Shown here: in pieces, positions 14,001-29,000 of the stretch
Numbering within the stretch: position 1 is the first letter of the stretch
Layout: every line of letters begins with the position of its first letter
From: Sequoia sempervirens
Taxonomy: Eukaryota > Streptophyta > Pinopsida > Cupressales > Cupressaceae
Assembly: GCA_007258455.2 (NCBI GenBank)
Contig: VDFB02196042.1
Span: forward strand, 29,669-93,668
DNA: 64,000 bases
Direction of reading: 5' to 3'
Position numbers and translations under genes: made by a program
The notes under the pieces: generated by a model
What the model was told of the DNA's origin: nothing
Database searches by the model: none
Seen by the model: only the letters and a program-made list of their open reading frames with translations

Positions 14001-17000
14001 ATTTAGAAATGCTGTCTTCACGTCCATCTGATGTAACTTCCATCCTTTAGTTGCTGCAATAGCAATGATAGTCCTGATGGATGTATAACAAGCAATTGGA
14101 GCAAATGTTTCCTCATAGTCTATTCCCTCTTTCTGAGAGAACCCCCTAGTCACAAATCTAGCCTTGTACTTCTCAATGCTTCCATCAGCTGCATGCTTGA
14201 TCTTGAAAAGCCACTTAGAAGATACAACAGATTTTCCTTCTGGTCTAGGTACTATATCCCAAACATCATTCTTGAGGATAGATTGATACTCTTCAGCCAT
14301 AGCATCTCTCCATACTTGCTGACTTGAAGCTTCCTCAACATTGGAAGGCTCAGATTCAATCATTTGACTCATAAATGCAGCATAGCTTGAAAACTTTTGA
14401 GGTCTTTTGCTTTCTCTAAATGTTCCTCTAGGGGCTGCAAACTTTTCTGCCTCCTGCATTGTTTGCCTAGCCCATAGAGGTCTCTTTCGACCAATAACAA
14501 TGTCTCTAGGCCCATCAGTAGGTTCCAAGGCTCAATTGGATCACCATCTTCTTCTGGTTCAGGAGACTCCCTCTGAATCTCAGGAGTATGGTCAACTTCC
14601 ATGTCCTGAGGAGTCTCATGGTCTTCATTATCTATCTCCATGAGAGAGCCTTTAGATCTCTTAAATGCAACATCCTCTTCAAATGTAACATCCCTGCTGA
14701 TCTCTATCAGTTTCTAACCTGGAATGTAAATCTTGTAGGCTTTTGAAGACTCACTATAGCCCACAAATATTCCCTTCTTGCCAGATGGTTCCAACTTTGT
14801 CCTTTTATCTTTAGGCACATGAACGTACACAGGACAACGAAAGATTCTCAAATGACTGACTTCAGGCTTCACACCTGTGAAAGCTTCTTCAGGAGTCATG
14901 CTCTCCAAAATACGATGAGGGCTCCTATTCTGAACATACACAGTTGTCCTAGATGCCTCGGCCCAAAGGAAGGTTTGTAGATCTTGATCATGAATCATGG
15001 GTTTAGCTGCTTCTACAATAGATCTGTTCTTCCTTTCTGCTACATCGTTTTGTTGTGGATTGTAAGGGACACAAAACTCCCTCTTAATCCTTGCCTCAAT
15101 ACAAAAGTTACGAAAGCTTCCAAAGATGTATTCTCCTCCGTTGTCAGATCTCAGAACTTTGATCCTCTTCCCGGACAAGTTCTTTACTTGAGCTTTAAAT
15201 TCCTTGAATTTCTCAAGTACTTCTTCAGATTCTTTAGTCTTTAAGAAATAAATCCAAGTCTTTCTAGAGTAGTCATCAATGAAAATTATATAATACAAGA
15301 AACCACTCAAAGAAGCAACAAACATTGGACCACACAAATCAAAATAAACAAGATCTAGAATACATTTAGATCTACTTCACTACTATGAAAAGGACCTTTA
15401 GTATTCTTACCCAATGCGCAACCTCTGCAAGTGCCTTCATGCTCCTGGCTTAGTTTAGGAAGGCCTGTGACCATCTTCTTCATGGTTGGAAGTGCTCTGA
15501 AGTGAAGGTGAGCAAGTCTTCTATGCCAAAGATCACACGAACTTGATGAATCATGCAACAAAGCTTGTAATGGACGAGTGGAAAGTTTGTAGAGACTCTC
15601 TTGCCGAACACCAATCACTCGGGCAATCTTGATGCTGGAGTTCTTTGGCCATGCAAGAACTTTACCTTTAGAGAATGCAACTTGATATCCTTTATCTTCC
15701 AAGGCTGAAATAGAGACAAGATTCCGTTTGATGCCTGGTACAAATAGTACATTGCTCAACTGAAGAGAGATGCTGGAATCTAAGTGAAGAGAGGAGGTTC
15801 CAACACCTTTCACCGAATAGCATGCATCATCTCCAATTATGACTTGAATACCTGTACCTCTCTCTATCAAATTTGAAAGATGTTCACTAAAACCAATAAT
15901 GTGATGGGAGGCACCACTATCAATCAACCAAGTGTTGCTATCTGTCGGAAAATTGCTTGATAAGGCAGAATAGAATAGAAATCCACTTGAATCCTTCTGA
16001 GGAGAGATCTCGCCCACATCTGCAACTGAAGCATGTTGTTTAGGTCTAGTTGGACAATCTTTTGCATAGTGACCAAACTTGTCACATTTGAAGCACTGTA
16101 TGTGGGAAAGATCCTTCTTTTTCTTGGATGCAGGAGCACCATCTGATCTTCTATCTTTGTTCCTCTTGAAGTTGCCTTTCTTCCGTTCTCTTCCTTTCTT
16201 CTTAGAAGGTTGAGCGGCAAGTACATGAATCTCTTCATTTGTAGAACTTTGCCCATTGCCTCTTGCTGCTAATCTTGATTCTTCTTGAATGCAATCTGCC
16301 CTCAAGCGATCAAACTTAGGTAGTTTTGATCTCCCACTGATGCCTTGGATAAATGGCTCCCAAGATTGAGGAAGACCATTAAGTGCCGACATAACCAAAT
16401 CCTTATCATCAACCATATGCCCAATGGTGGAAAGCTGATCTCTCAATTCGGTGATCTTCATGAAGAATGAGATGATGGAATCTCCTTTCGCCATCTTGAC
16501 ATGATGAAGCTGTTGCCTCAATGCAAGAGCTCTGCTTGTATTATTGATTTCATACATTTCCTCCAAGCTCTTGAACATTTCTCTTGCTATCTTCAACTTG
16601 GAGATAATCGGCACAAGGTGGTCCTTCACAGAATCAACCAAAATCTTCTTCGCCTTAGTGCCATTCTTCTTCCATTGTGACTTATCATTTTCATTGGAAG
16701 GTTCGGGAACTTCGCTCTCCACAAACTCAGCAATCTCATTTTCTTCCAATGCAAGCAAAACTCTAAACTTTCAAGAGGTGAAGTTGGAAGCACCTTCAAG
16801 TCTATCTTCAATCTTGAGCCCGTTCACCATTTTCAAGGATAAGATAGACACAAGAAGATGAAAACAAGAATGGAAGATAATGCTGCTTAAATAAATCTGA
16901 TCACGATCTTGCTTAAACCCGCTTTGATACCATGTTAGTTTTATGATCAGATATGAGTAAGCAGATTTTAATTTAAATTCAAGCAAATAGACACAGCATA

Positions 17001-20000
17001 TATCCTGGGAAAACCCTCCACTTGAGGGAGAAAAACCCAGCAACAATATATCACTTATATATTGAATATAAATCAACAATGGTCTTTACAATGAGGCCGA
17101 TTACAAGGCCAAGAATGAGCACCAAAGCTTGATGCAATCTCAGATTATTATATTGCACTTTCTTGATAACAGATTCAGCTTCCTTGAAACCTTCGATCTG
17201 CACTTGAAGCAATTCGTACTTCTCTATGAACTCGCACTATGAATGAAGGAATGAATGTGTTGATCGAATGAACAATGATCGACTTGAATATATACAAGAG
17301 GGAGAGAGAGATCGCATATCTTCAAGACAAGAAGTCGGCCTCAAGAATAAATGAATATGACTCTTCTAAAGGTGGCGAATCATCAAGTCGGCTTCAAGCA
17401 ATAATTAACAATAATTAAATGTTGTTTATGTGAAGCGCCTCTTCACTCAAGATCGGACCTATAAATTAAATCGTTGATGAGGCTATATTTAATTTATGTC
17501 TTTAATAATCGGCTTGAAGGATGAGGCCCGAAGCTGTTCTATCATCAACAACATGATTTCAAATGTTTGTGCACTTTCATCCAGCAGTGGTATCTAGATT
17601 AATTTTGTGATTGAAATGCTTACTTAAAAGTCATATACACAATTTATTAGAAAGAATAGTACCATACACAAGATGAGCAGAGAACATATGATTAGAAATA
17701 TTATTACAAAGCTATACCAAAATCATTAGGATTTATTGTCATTATGGCTTAGGAAAAAATGCAAATGAAGCTTCTAAAGGCATAAGAATATGTACTGAAC
17801 GTGATTTAACAATTAGACTCCAATACATTACTATTTAGTTGAAGTTAAGTCATTAATAATGGAACTGATTAATTATCTGTTAGTAGAAAAATTTAGATGA
17901 GGTTTTCTGGTGAATTTAACTTCCTGCATACTATTGAGCACATTAACATACATCTCATGGCATCACACAACTCAGTGTTGAAATTTATCGAATCACACCA
18001 CAAAAGAAGTTGTTAACATCACACAAATGCTAGGAGTCTTTACTAATATTTTTAATCCAATCCACACCAAAAAGCAGCAATTAGCATCACATAAATTCTA
18101 GGAGTTATGATTAATGTTTTCTATCCAAGTATCAGCTGATTCAGTTGCTTTCCTTTTACAGTCTTCCTATGGGTATAATTTAATGTTAAGTTGTATTTTT
18201 CTATCTTTTGGATGTAGCTTTGATCCCTTGGAATCTTACCGAGGCTGGGTGGCTTAAGTTGAATTAAGTAGAAGCAGACTCCTTGTACATTTATGTAAGA
18301 GTGTTAAGAATGGTATTTTGGTAAAATATGGTGAATCGGTGCCTTACCTCCAAGAAACATTAGCCGGAAGTAATGTCCCTTTTTAAATTTTCCTTGTTTT
18401 CTTTAGATATAATAAACCCTAGTTCACAATAATAGTTGCATATTTAATTATAAGTATGCAATCAACCTATAAATTGTAGTTTTAACATTTTATTATAAAA
18501 TTCAGATTTAATGTTTAAAATGTATCTCACCAGTTCATAGCTCCGAATCAAAAGTGTTTACCCCTTTTCAAAAAAATACTTAGAATATATCTCAGAAAGA
18601 TAGAACTTATCCTTTATATTGGCTGTTAATTGTAGAATTTAAGTTACAAGAGGTTCTAGGAGAAGTACTCTGCATCCTTATAGGTTGCCCAACTAGGCCC
18701 TCTTATTAGCCTAAGACACTCTACAATTGATATTATTAGATCCTGCATTGGATCTCTGATGTTGGTGGATGGTGATGATGTTAGTTCTTTCTGCTCAGAT
18801 CTTTGACATGGATAGGAAAGCACTCATTCTCAGGCTGTCTTTTAGCTTGCTTCTTTTTCTTGTGGAATCCTCTCTTGGAATGGCTACCACATTTTGAATC
18901 CTCTTGGCTGTGTGCTAGTATGTTTCTAGTGGAATCCTCTCTTGGCATGGCTAGTACATTTCAACTGATATTTATTATTTCTAGTATTTTTATTGGGTTT
19001 GGGACTACTTGCTTTTTTTCACTTTCATTGGTTTTTAGTGTTCTATTCTTAATCACTCTTTCATCTCCTAGAGTTATTTCTCACCCTAGTTATTTTCTGT
19101 TATATCTGGATTTACTTATGATGCAGTCTAGACTTAGGGGGTCTGCAAAAAAATTACTAGTCTAGCAGCCCACACAATTTCTCACACATCCACACACAAC
19201 CAAACAAATTTAAAATGCTACAATAACTTTTATTGGCTGCCTGTAGCAGCAAATAACTTGCATTACATATACATGATGCTATTAGTGAACTACAATAGTT
19301 TCAATAACCTGTATCTCCTCATTATAGTGAACTACAACAGTTTCAATAACCTGTATCTCCTCTCACAATGAGGCTTCATGCAGTCTTATTTTCATTACCA
19401 TACCCTTTTCATGTTTAGAGGTCTTCACTCCTCTAACTCTGCTCGATAAAATTTTACTCCTCTTTCTACAGAGGTTCCCTCTCTCTCCATGAGGCTTGTC
19501 TACTCTCATGAAAAGAGATATCTCTCTACCAGACCCTGCCTCTAAAGAATTTTAATTGAGAGAGCCCCTAAAGTAGAAAATTCACATCATATATAACAAT
19601 GACTACCCTAGTCAAGAAGCTGTTACAGATCCTGTCACCAACTCGTAAGAAAGAATAAGAGTTCATATTTTCATGCTAGCAATCAAGAAAATAGCCACAA
19701 GCAAACAGTTGAAGGCTGTAGTGGAAACTGCTACCAAGTTCAAGGAATTGATCATGGCCATGAATAAAAGAAAACCATGCAAGCCAAGAACTAGTTGAGT
19801 AGTCAAGACGCAGCAACAGAAAATGACAACAGCCCAGATGCACCAAGATAAAACAACCACGGAAATATTGCCTTGTTGCCAAAAAACAAGTTCAACTAAT
19901 GCAAGATAGGAGATTACGATGTGAGCAAGGAACGGGTAAACAGTTCGAGCAGCAAAGCAAACGGCCAGGAAAAAGCCTGCCACAAGGGAAAAGCAAAAGA

Positions 20001-23000
20001 TATAGACACCCAATAGAATGCCACGCCAAGAAGATAGGAAATGTCCCAAGCAAGCATAGCATTAGCTGCCACCAAAGGAAGGAGAGATGTTAGCTTCCCA
20101 AATATAAGCAAATAAAAAATGACCTTCAGAATCAGCTGCCATGTGTAAAAACTCTGCCACAAATATAGAAAAAATTGCTGTATTGCTAAAACCAATAAAA
20201 GTCTCATGAGGCTGTCAAGATTGGGAAAAGGTAAAATGCACCTTTTGTTTAGTCTTTTAGAAGTAGACAGCTGGCAGCTTTTGAAGTATATCCTTATATT
20301 GATTATATTGCATAAAATAATAATAAATGCCTCATCTAATCAACACTATATATGAATTTCAGTAGCAGCCTTTATAATTCCTGTCACAGCCTGTCACCTG
20401 GGCATACACACTTAAAACAACACACACAGTCCTCTTTTAGCAGCATCTAAATACATTGTCCCTGTAGCAGAAAGTATAGAGTCCTTTTTACTGTTTCTAC
20501 AGCAGCTTATAAACACATGAAACTGACTTATAGCAGTTTGAAAGAAGCCTGAAACAACCTGCAGGTACCTTGAAGCACAGTTACAATTTACAAGTAGATT
20601 AAACAAATAACGTAGCTGTATTTTTCCTATAGCACTCCTGAGAATGCAAGTTGACATGAAGTTGCAAAGTAGTATATGCACCAAAACTGAAGAAAAACTG
20701 GAAACACAAGCTACTAATGCTTTGGGGATTTGGGATTGCTTGTGGACCCAGATGCTCCTGCATCAACTTATGGGTGAATGATGGCCTCTATATGGATTGC
20801 TAAGGAAGTGGATCAAAGAAAATAAAATACATGAGGAGGAGGGGATACATGTCAACAGAAAATGCAGCAGCATGGCTCAGGAAATAGAAGGCTGTCACAA
20901 CTCATAACGATAAACAACATAGCTAACAACAATATTTTCATGTCATATTTGTTGAGAGGGAAACTGATACTGCTATATGAGTCCCATTGGCTTACTTTAG
21001 CCACTTGTGGGAACTAATATAATTTCTTTCTTTCTAGTGGCAATGGTTGAGGGCTTTATGTTTCGACTGCAAAAACTGAAAATTAGCTTCTAAAATGTCT
21101 CTAATAAACTGGCTCTATATGCTGCCCATACAATAGTACTTTTGATATGGCAATGGGACATATATTGCTTTCTGAGCATGGATACTAAGGAAAAACAAGC
21201 TAAATTATGTTTAACAAATTCTTTTCAAGTTCTTCTAGTGAAATCACAATATTTCAAATTTCAATATCGTAAAAGTCTCTGCATCTGGATAAATATATTA
21301 ATGTTCATTGTTTGGCAGTGTCATGAGTAGCCTATGCTTCATGTCTATTTGAATCCAACACTATTGAATTGCACCTGCTTCATATGTGTTCTAATCCAGC
21401 ATTGTTGTGTAAAGTAAGGTTGAAGTTTGTAGAATTTAGGTCTTTAAGATATTTCTTTGTTAGTGTTCTCTGCTATGAAACACTGTTTATCCCAAACACA
21501 TTTAACATGCTTTGTTTGACTTTGCAGTTTGAGGATGCAGCCATCTTTATATTTGTTTATCCCGGTTCTTGTCTACTCTTAGTTTGTTGCAATAATTATT
21601 TTCCTGAACTGCATTTATGCTGGACTTTGTTTTTAAGTTTCAGAAGGTTGAGTTGCCCGATGACTCCTAACCATCAATCACTTAAATTAATGTAATTTGT
21701 AGTTGTAAAGGAGATTGCTGTGTAGTATAGGAAGATCCCAGTTATGTCTTTACCAAATGTTAAAATAACATCCTGATGTATGAGTTCTTATATGTGTTTA
21801 TAATTTATATGCTTCCCAACTTATTGGAAAATTCCACATTCGATACTTTACAATAAGGGTTATGATTTTGTAATAAATCACTTGATGTGATATTTAGAAG
21901 GAAATTTCTTTCAGCTATATATGCTGAATGTCATCTGTTGGAACAACTTTATCTAAGGAGAATTAGATGCAGTTGACTTGATATCTATCAACTTCAGACA
22001 TGATAATTGTGACCAGCTAAAGATAACTGATATTGTAGCTAAAAATGTAAATCCGGCAAAGGCAAACACAGAAAACTCTTTGCCCACTTTTCTTTTTCTA
22101 ATCTCAAAACTTCTACAGTTGTTTGTCCTAAGTGTGTGTTCTGGGGATTATGCCTTTTCGCATTAATTTTAGAGATGCATGCCAAAGTTGGTTTCAAGTT
22201 TTCAGCTTGTACTGCAACTGGATTCAAAGGCTTATGGGTGGAGCATGGGAACTGGTCATATTAGAATATACTGTGAATTGGTTTTAGTGTTTTTCTGCCA
22301 CTATTCCATACAAATGGTGGAGCTTTGAGAACATCTCAAATTGTCTTCTTTGAAATAACTGGGATTCCAGACAAAGATACAGAGCCATAACATGTCCTAC
22401 AAGTTCATATATTTCAGTGACGTCAAGGGCTTGGTCTAGAATGATCAGCAAAAGACTTACAGCCAGTTTATACATATATATATTGAACTTCGATGGAGCA
22501 TCTACAAGAAATCTTGGACTATTAGGGGTTGGTGGTATCATTAGAGACTCAGATGGGAATTTCATAGTTGGCACTTCAAAGAAACTCAAAGAAGGAATGA
22601 ATGAGGCAGAGGCATAGGTGCTACTATTGAGTCTCCAAACATGTCACCAATTTGGGTTAAAGAATGTCAAAATCTAAGGTGACTGGAAGATCATTATATA
22701 TATGTGTGTGTGTGTGTGTGTATGTATGTATAGATAGATAGATAGATACATAGATATCTCTATACATACATACATACATATATACATACATACGCATATA
22801 TATGTATATACATATATACGTGTACGTATGTATCGACGTATATATGCACATATGTGTCTGTCTGTGTGCTGGGTAAGCATTAATCATAAGGAAAGTGCCG
22901 GCTGTTTCTTAGGTTTAGCAGGATTGTGATGAATGTAATTTTTGCATAGAAATGTTGAAATTTGGCTGTCAGGATGATAGCCATGCATTAGTCATGGCTT

Positions 23001-26000
23001 TATATTCTTTTGAGTTATTTATATATATATATATATATATGTGTGGTTTCTTAGGTTTAGCAGGATTGTGATGCATGCAATTTGCGTAGAAATGTTTAAA
23101 ATTTGGCTCTTAGAATGTTAGCCAAGTACCAGTCAAAGCTTTATATTCCTTTGAGTTTTTTACATTGCTAGATTTCCATATACATTTCATTGTAAATGTG
23201 ATTGAAATAATTCTATGCACTATCTCTGTCACAGATAATTTAGAACTAAGTAAAAGCATGGTCTAATGTATTCTTTCCTGTTTATTCTTGCATCGTACAG
23301 TATTCTACAGCCTTTGGTAGGGTTGATCGGCGAGGTGCTGCTTCAGCATCTTCTGCATCAGCTGGATTATTAGGTATTTCTTCTCCTGATAGCTCTCCAC
23401 CTGACACATATCGCCCACCTCCAAGACCCTTGCCATATGATGTAGATCCTAGATATCTTCACTTACAGCGTGATGGGCTGGTATCAAGGCGTGAAAAGAC
23501 AAGTATTTATTTGCATGAAGAATCTGAGCCTCTTAGAAGAGATAATGGCAGTTGTGGTGAAACTTTAACCACACTACAGAAAAGGATTGGAGTTGATAGT
23601 GAAGATCAGAGCCAAGGCTATTGTACTGAAATGCCGGAGAAGTGCCAATCCTCGAAGACAACGCTGACTGTTGAATCTGCAATAGCTCTCATAGAAGAGG
23701 AAGACATCTGTCCCACTTGTCTTGATGGTATTGCTAATGATCATTTTTGCTTTTTTATTTTAGCACTATATTTTAAGGTTTTGGACAACACATGAAACTT
23801 CTGTAGGAGGTTTCATACTCTCTCTCTCTCTCTCTCTCCTGCTCTGTCTGTAAGATCCAATCTAGCTCTGACCATGCAAAATGTGAAACAGTCTTTAATT
23901 GTAAATTGCCTTTTTATTGTTTAATTATTGCTGCAGTTTTAAGACATCTACTTGTAATGATGATTCTGTAAACTTTTGAAGGCTAGATAGCAGTCATAGT
24001 ACATATTAGAGAAGATGCACACACAAAAATATTTATAGGACCTTTCTGTATTAATACATGTTCTCCCCATCCTGCTTAGTTACTGATAAAGTTTCTCATT
24101 AGGACATTAGAATTCAATTTTTCCTTTGGAGGATATGCTTATAATAACATTCTGGGAATTTTCATCAAAATATATATTCTACATACCTGTTAGTCAAACA
24201 ATTCATTGATATGTCAAAGACAATAACCTTAAAAATTATCTTAATCAGACATTACAAATGTGCAAGTCTTTTTAACTTCAATTCTTAATTTTGGATAATT
24301 CAAATTCGCAAGAAATTTTCCTTGATGGCTTAGGTGATCTATCTTGATTTCAAGATTTACATTAAGAAGTAATCCAGGAAGAGAAGTTTACAATGGAGGA
24401 TACGTCTGGAAGACAATCTACAAATTCACTTGGTATTTGGGAAAGTTGTAAAAAAGGATTATGCTTGAGAAGAGGACGAGTTGTAGAAGCTGATGCATCT
24501 TGAGAAATTATCAAGAATTATTCATCTTTATTATGGCAAGAATGCTTCTGAAATTCCATTATTAGCTCAAGTCCAAGAGTCATTTGTTGTATTTGGCAAA
24601 GGTGACTTACATTTTAATTATTTAGGTAGGGTTACACATCCTGTTCTCTCTCTCACACACATCCCGAAAGTTTTGCAAGGATGAATATTTTGCTGAAGCA
24701 GATTTTAAAATAGAGCGGGAATTCTGAAAATGAAAATAAATTACTCTTACTCAATGTCCTTTTTGGCAAATTGAGCTCGTACCCCTTGACCATTAATTTA
24801 TCTTATTGTCAATAGCTTGTAATTTGACTGCACCATTTTAATAGACTAAAACCACCTCATAAGATATAATGACAAAAGACTGGAGCAAATATGTCTTACG
24901 GAATTTTCATGATGCATCTAATTAGCAGCTACTAGCTACTGAGTAATATGTCAGATAGCAGAATACAGAACTAACTTGTTCAAGAGTTGTTGTTTTACAT
25001 TGTTCAACACAGAGACTTATTAAGGTTTCAATGAGAAATCAAAAGATAAGATCACTCTAAGTGTGTCAGCAGTGTTGTTAATTGTTACCGAGCCATTACT
25101 GTGGTTCCTTTGTGGATCAAAAGGACAAAGGAGTGGTCACTGCTCTCCTCAATCCTACCTAGTAACTTTGTTGTATCCTGTTAAGTGGTTTGAAGGATCA
25201 GACCATATGAATTTAGTAGACAGGTGAAGATTGTAAGGATGCATGCTTTTAACACATTACTGTCTGTGAGGGTCACTTCCAGTTATGTTAATCAGGTCTT
25301 TTGCAAATGAACAACTAAATATTAGATATAATGTTAGAACTTAGAATACACTTAGGCATTTATCACTTATGTTAATGATATAATAATATTTCATCTGTTA
25401 TATCTGAAAGTAACAATTAGGTTACAACCACCTTGTAATTTTCCCTTTCAATAAGAAATACAAGCCATAAAAGTTGACACCAAAGAAAAATGGAAAGAAA
25501 ACTTAGAAGGATACAAGCATATGGTGTGAGGCTCACAAGAGCCCATTGCATATCTAAATGGATTGTCATGCCAACATGGTTCTTTTGATAGAGTCACACG
25601 AGCTAGAGATGGATTCAACATAATCATTAGTTGATCCATTTGAGCAAAGCAAAGGAGATGAGATGATTGGTGTAGACTCACATGTCACCATTGCAATTGC
25701 AAAGAGCTTTCCATTAGAGGATGAGCAACACCTATGCCTTTCACACATGTGGGTGAAATGAAAGCTCTCAAATTTCATCATTGATGGTGGAAGTGAGAAG
25801 AACTTGATTTTTGGCAAAACACTTAGGAGGAAGAACTACAAACATCTTGCATCCATATGTCATCCAATGGGTGAATTAGGGAAGAATCATTTGTGTTAGT
25901 CAACAATGTACCCTTGTCAAAACTTTCAAAGATGAAGTAGTCTGTGATATGGCACGCTTGGATGTTTGTGATATTTTGTTTGAACAACCCTACATGAACA

Positions 26001-29000
26001 AGTGCCATGGTGGCTTTGAGGCTTGACCTTGAAGCACCATTGCTAGACTTTGCAACGAAAAGCTTAAGATACTAGAAGCAACTCCTAAGAAGTTATTGGT
26101 GCCTTTGATCAACATAAAGTACTACCAGTACATGATTGCTCAATTGGAACATTTGTCTTGCTTATGATCAAATTTAATGAAGAATAATAGGTTACTACAA
26201 CCATGTGCAACATCAAATTTGACATCATAACAAAATATGGATAAGATGTTGACAAGATACAAAGATGTGTTCCTTCAACAACACGTGTGCTTGTACATTG
26301 CTACATGAAACATATAATTGATCTAATCCCTGTCACTTCACTGACAAATGGGCCATTGTACATGAGATTAGTACTTGAGAATGATGAGATCAATTGGTAG
26401 ATTTAGGAGTTGATTCAAAAGGGCCACATTCAACCAAGTGCCTCACCTTGTGGAATTCTGATTGTAATGGTTAGAAACAAGGATGGGAGATGGCAACTTT
26501 GCATTGACTATTGTGCCTTGAATAAGATCACTATCAAGAATAGGTAGTTGATCCTTCAAATTGAGACCTCTTGGGTTAGCTTAGAGGGTCAATTTTTTTC
26601 ACAACAATTGATCTAAAATTAGCATATCATTAGGTGCATGTTGAGCTGGTAGATGTTTGGAAGATTGCTTCCAAACCTATGTTACCAATTTAGGCCTTGG
26701 TGCTTGCTAGTTCGGATCTAGATCTGGTCCAAATTGGGGGCCATCTGGAGTCTTGTTCCAAACTTGTGGGTCTGTCCGGGAATCCGTAGTGAATTCTGCT
26801 GTCTTTCACACCTAGCTTGCGAATTTGACTGTTTAATTTTTTTCTTTTAATTCGACTTTTGACTTTGACCAAAAACCCAAAAATGGTACCCAAACCCTAC
26901 AATGTGGATTCCAAGACATTTTGAGGGCAAAAGCGAAGTCATTTCTCTTATTGTGAATGCAAAACAAAAATATTATTGATTCTTACTTGCCATTGCACAA
27001 ATAGAGTTGAAGATTGATTGGTGAACGTTCCAAAGTGGTTGGTTTGCTCTTCCTATGAATTTGCAAGAGCCCATTTGTTGCCAAGGAGATCTTAGAGGAA
27101 GATTTATGCAAAAGAGGTAGTTTTCCTACAATTTTTTTTGTTACAAATGAACTCTCTTGTTTTGTTTTCATTCTTCTATGAATCTATAATACATGCTTTT
27201 TTTAAATGAGTTGAGTTGTATAGATATTTTTTGTTGTCATTTGTTTTGATTCTTCAAATGTGTTGTTTATTGAAGTGGTTGTCATAGGTATTACTGCATA
27301 CTCTTTTGTGGTTGTTTACTTAGATGACAACCTCATCTTTTGTAAGTATTGGTAAGTTCTTTCAACCTTATGCCAATGCAAATAAGTGCTCTTTTGGAAT
27401 GGAGAGAATCCAATACCTCGGCTATATTGTCAACATAAATGGTGTACTTGTCAACCTAGAGAAGATTTAGGTGATTAAGATTGATTGACCTTGAAAACTC
27501 TCATAGAACTCGGGAGTTGCTTGGGCCTAGCCAACTTCTACGAAAGGTTTGTGCTTATATTTTGTCACATTGCATGGTCTCTAAACTAGGAAACATAGGG
27601 GTTGTCAAAGCAAAGTTAGCATGGATAGAGGCACAACAAATGTCATTCACACGATTGAAGTAGAGGTTCTGTTTGGCATTGGATATTGATCTCCTTAATC
27701 AACAACAATCTTTTGAGATTTGTTAGGTTTAGATCAGATTTAACAGAAAGCAGAAAAGTAAACATCGAACAATGAACACAGAATTTTATCCTGGGAAAAC
27801 CCTCCTACTCGAGGGAGAAAAACCCAGCAGCAATTTATTCACTTATAAATTAGAAATAATAGTGCAGAAGATCACACTTAGGATCATGCCAAGAAAAGGT
27901 AGAATACAATAATATAATCCAGCACTGTAAGAATTTGAATCTCTGAGCAGATATATGTCTTCTTCTTGAGCAGCAAATCTTCTTCTTATTCACCAAGTAA
28001 TGAATGAATGGAATGATCATTGAATGAGGAGGATCTTCCTTCTATTTATACAAGTCCAAGTATAAGCTTCCACTTGAGCCAATCTAGCATGTATGATTTT
28101 TTGTTTATAATTAATTTTTGACTTGTCTACTGACTTGAGCCGACCCAGCATGAATATATAGAAATTTATAATTAATTCTGATTTGTCTCTGGCCGACTAG
28201 GGCAATACCTCCTGAAGCTACAAACATCAACAAGATTAAGACAAATACCTTAAAGTATGCGCTAAAAGTATTTCTCCCTCAACATAAGTATCTTGTCACA
28301 TACCACAATGAGACCTTATTTGACATTGTACATTGTTGTCTAATGTATGAAAAATAGCTCTATGTTATTCTTTAGGCTTGCAAGTTATGAAAGCATTATA
28401 TGCTAGGAAAAATCACCATCATCCATGCATATCACAAACCTCTGTATTTCATGTAGACTCAAATCAAATTTCAAAATGATGAACATGAAAAGTGGTCTAC
28501 ATATCTTTAGTAGTTCCACCTGAACACTTGATACAAGAAAGAAGTACCAATAGATATCTACCTAAGCCAACCTCCAATCTTTTGATAATGGTTCTAGACT
28601 CATAAATTGGCCTTTGTTGTATCGTAGAGATCTTGACTTTTTAGATTTGTACCAAGAATGGCAATTGGGCAACAAGTCCATGAGTACCACTTGGAGAATA
28701 AACTCCTATGCCGCTTAGGGTATATTTGTGTCCTTATTAAGTAGTGCCAAGAGATGATCTTGGAAGCTCACTACAATCTTGTGGCAAATCACTTTAGGAT
28801 AGAGAAGAGAATGGGAATTTCGCAATTATTGTTGGACAAAATTATGTTGTGATGTATACATAGGATCTGGCATAATATGTGCCATTGCAAAATCAACCAA
28901 TAAAAGATAGGGTATACACATCCTTGCCGGTTCTTCATAGAACATGGCTTGTTATTCAAATAATCACTCAAACATTCGGAACACATCTCTTGGATATGAT

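Larger units (their letters stand above)
11843..17550 (-). mobile_element. Ty1/copia LTR retrotransposon, full length (5,708 bp), non-functional
   Basis: Two LTRs (618-619 bp, TG...CA) bound the element, and the 5-bp target duplication ACATG is at 11838-11842 and 17551-17555. On the minus strand the 5' LTR is followed directly by the primer-binding site TGGTATCAAAGC (16921-16932, initiator tRNA-Met type). A polypurine tract (GAGAGGGAG) sits against the 3' LTR at 12462-12470. The domain order gag, protease, integrase, RT, RNase H is copia. I count three in-frame stops (16771-16773, 14714-14716, 13533-13535) and two single-base frameshifts (near 15365 and 14530), so it cannot act autonomously. 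The LTRs look nearly identical, implying recent insertion. It is in intron 1, antisense to the host gene. Confidence 0.96.
11073..23300 (+). other. Intron 1 of the RING-H2 gene, 12.2 kb
   Basis: It has GTATGC at the donor and GTACAG at the acceptor. About 47% of its length is one complete copia element inserted antisense. It also contains a LINE RNase H relic, microsatellites and a short direct duplication just before exon 2. The remaining DNA shows no recognised gene. Confidence 0.85.

Noticed and set aside
18362..18392. TAATGTCCC-containing sequence as another copy of the 39622 solo LTR
   Set aside because: Only the first dozen or so bases agree; there is no end or target duplication.
19663..20207. 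Minus-strand frames encoding strongly hydrophobic, membrane-like proteins
   Set aside because: The hydrophobicity comes from CAA/CAG/AAG-rich DNA read antisense. There is no conserved motif, several overlapping frames look alike, and the region lies inside an intron of a solid gene.
22657..22887. Tyrosine/isoleucine-rich frames over the TG/TA microsatellite
   Set aside because: Pure simple-sequence translation; no gene.
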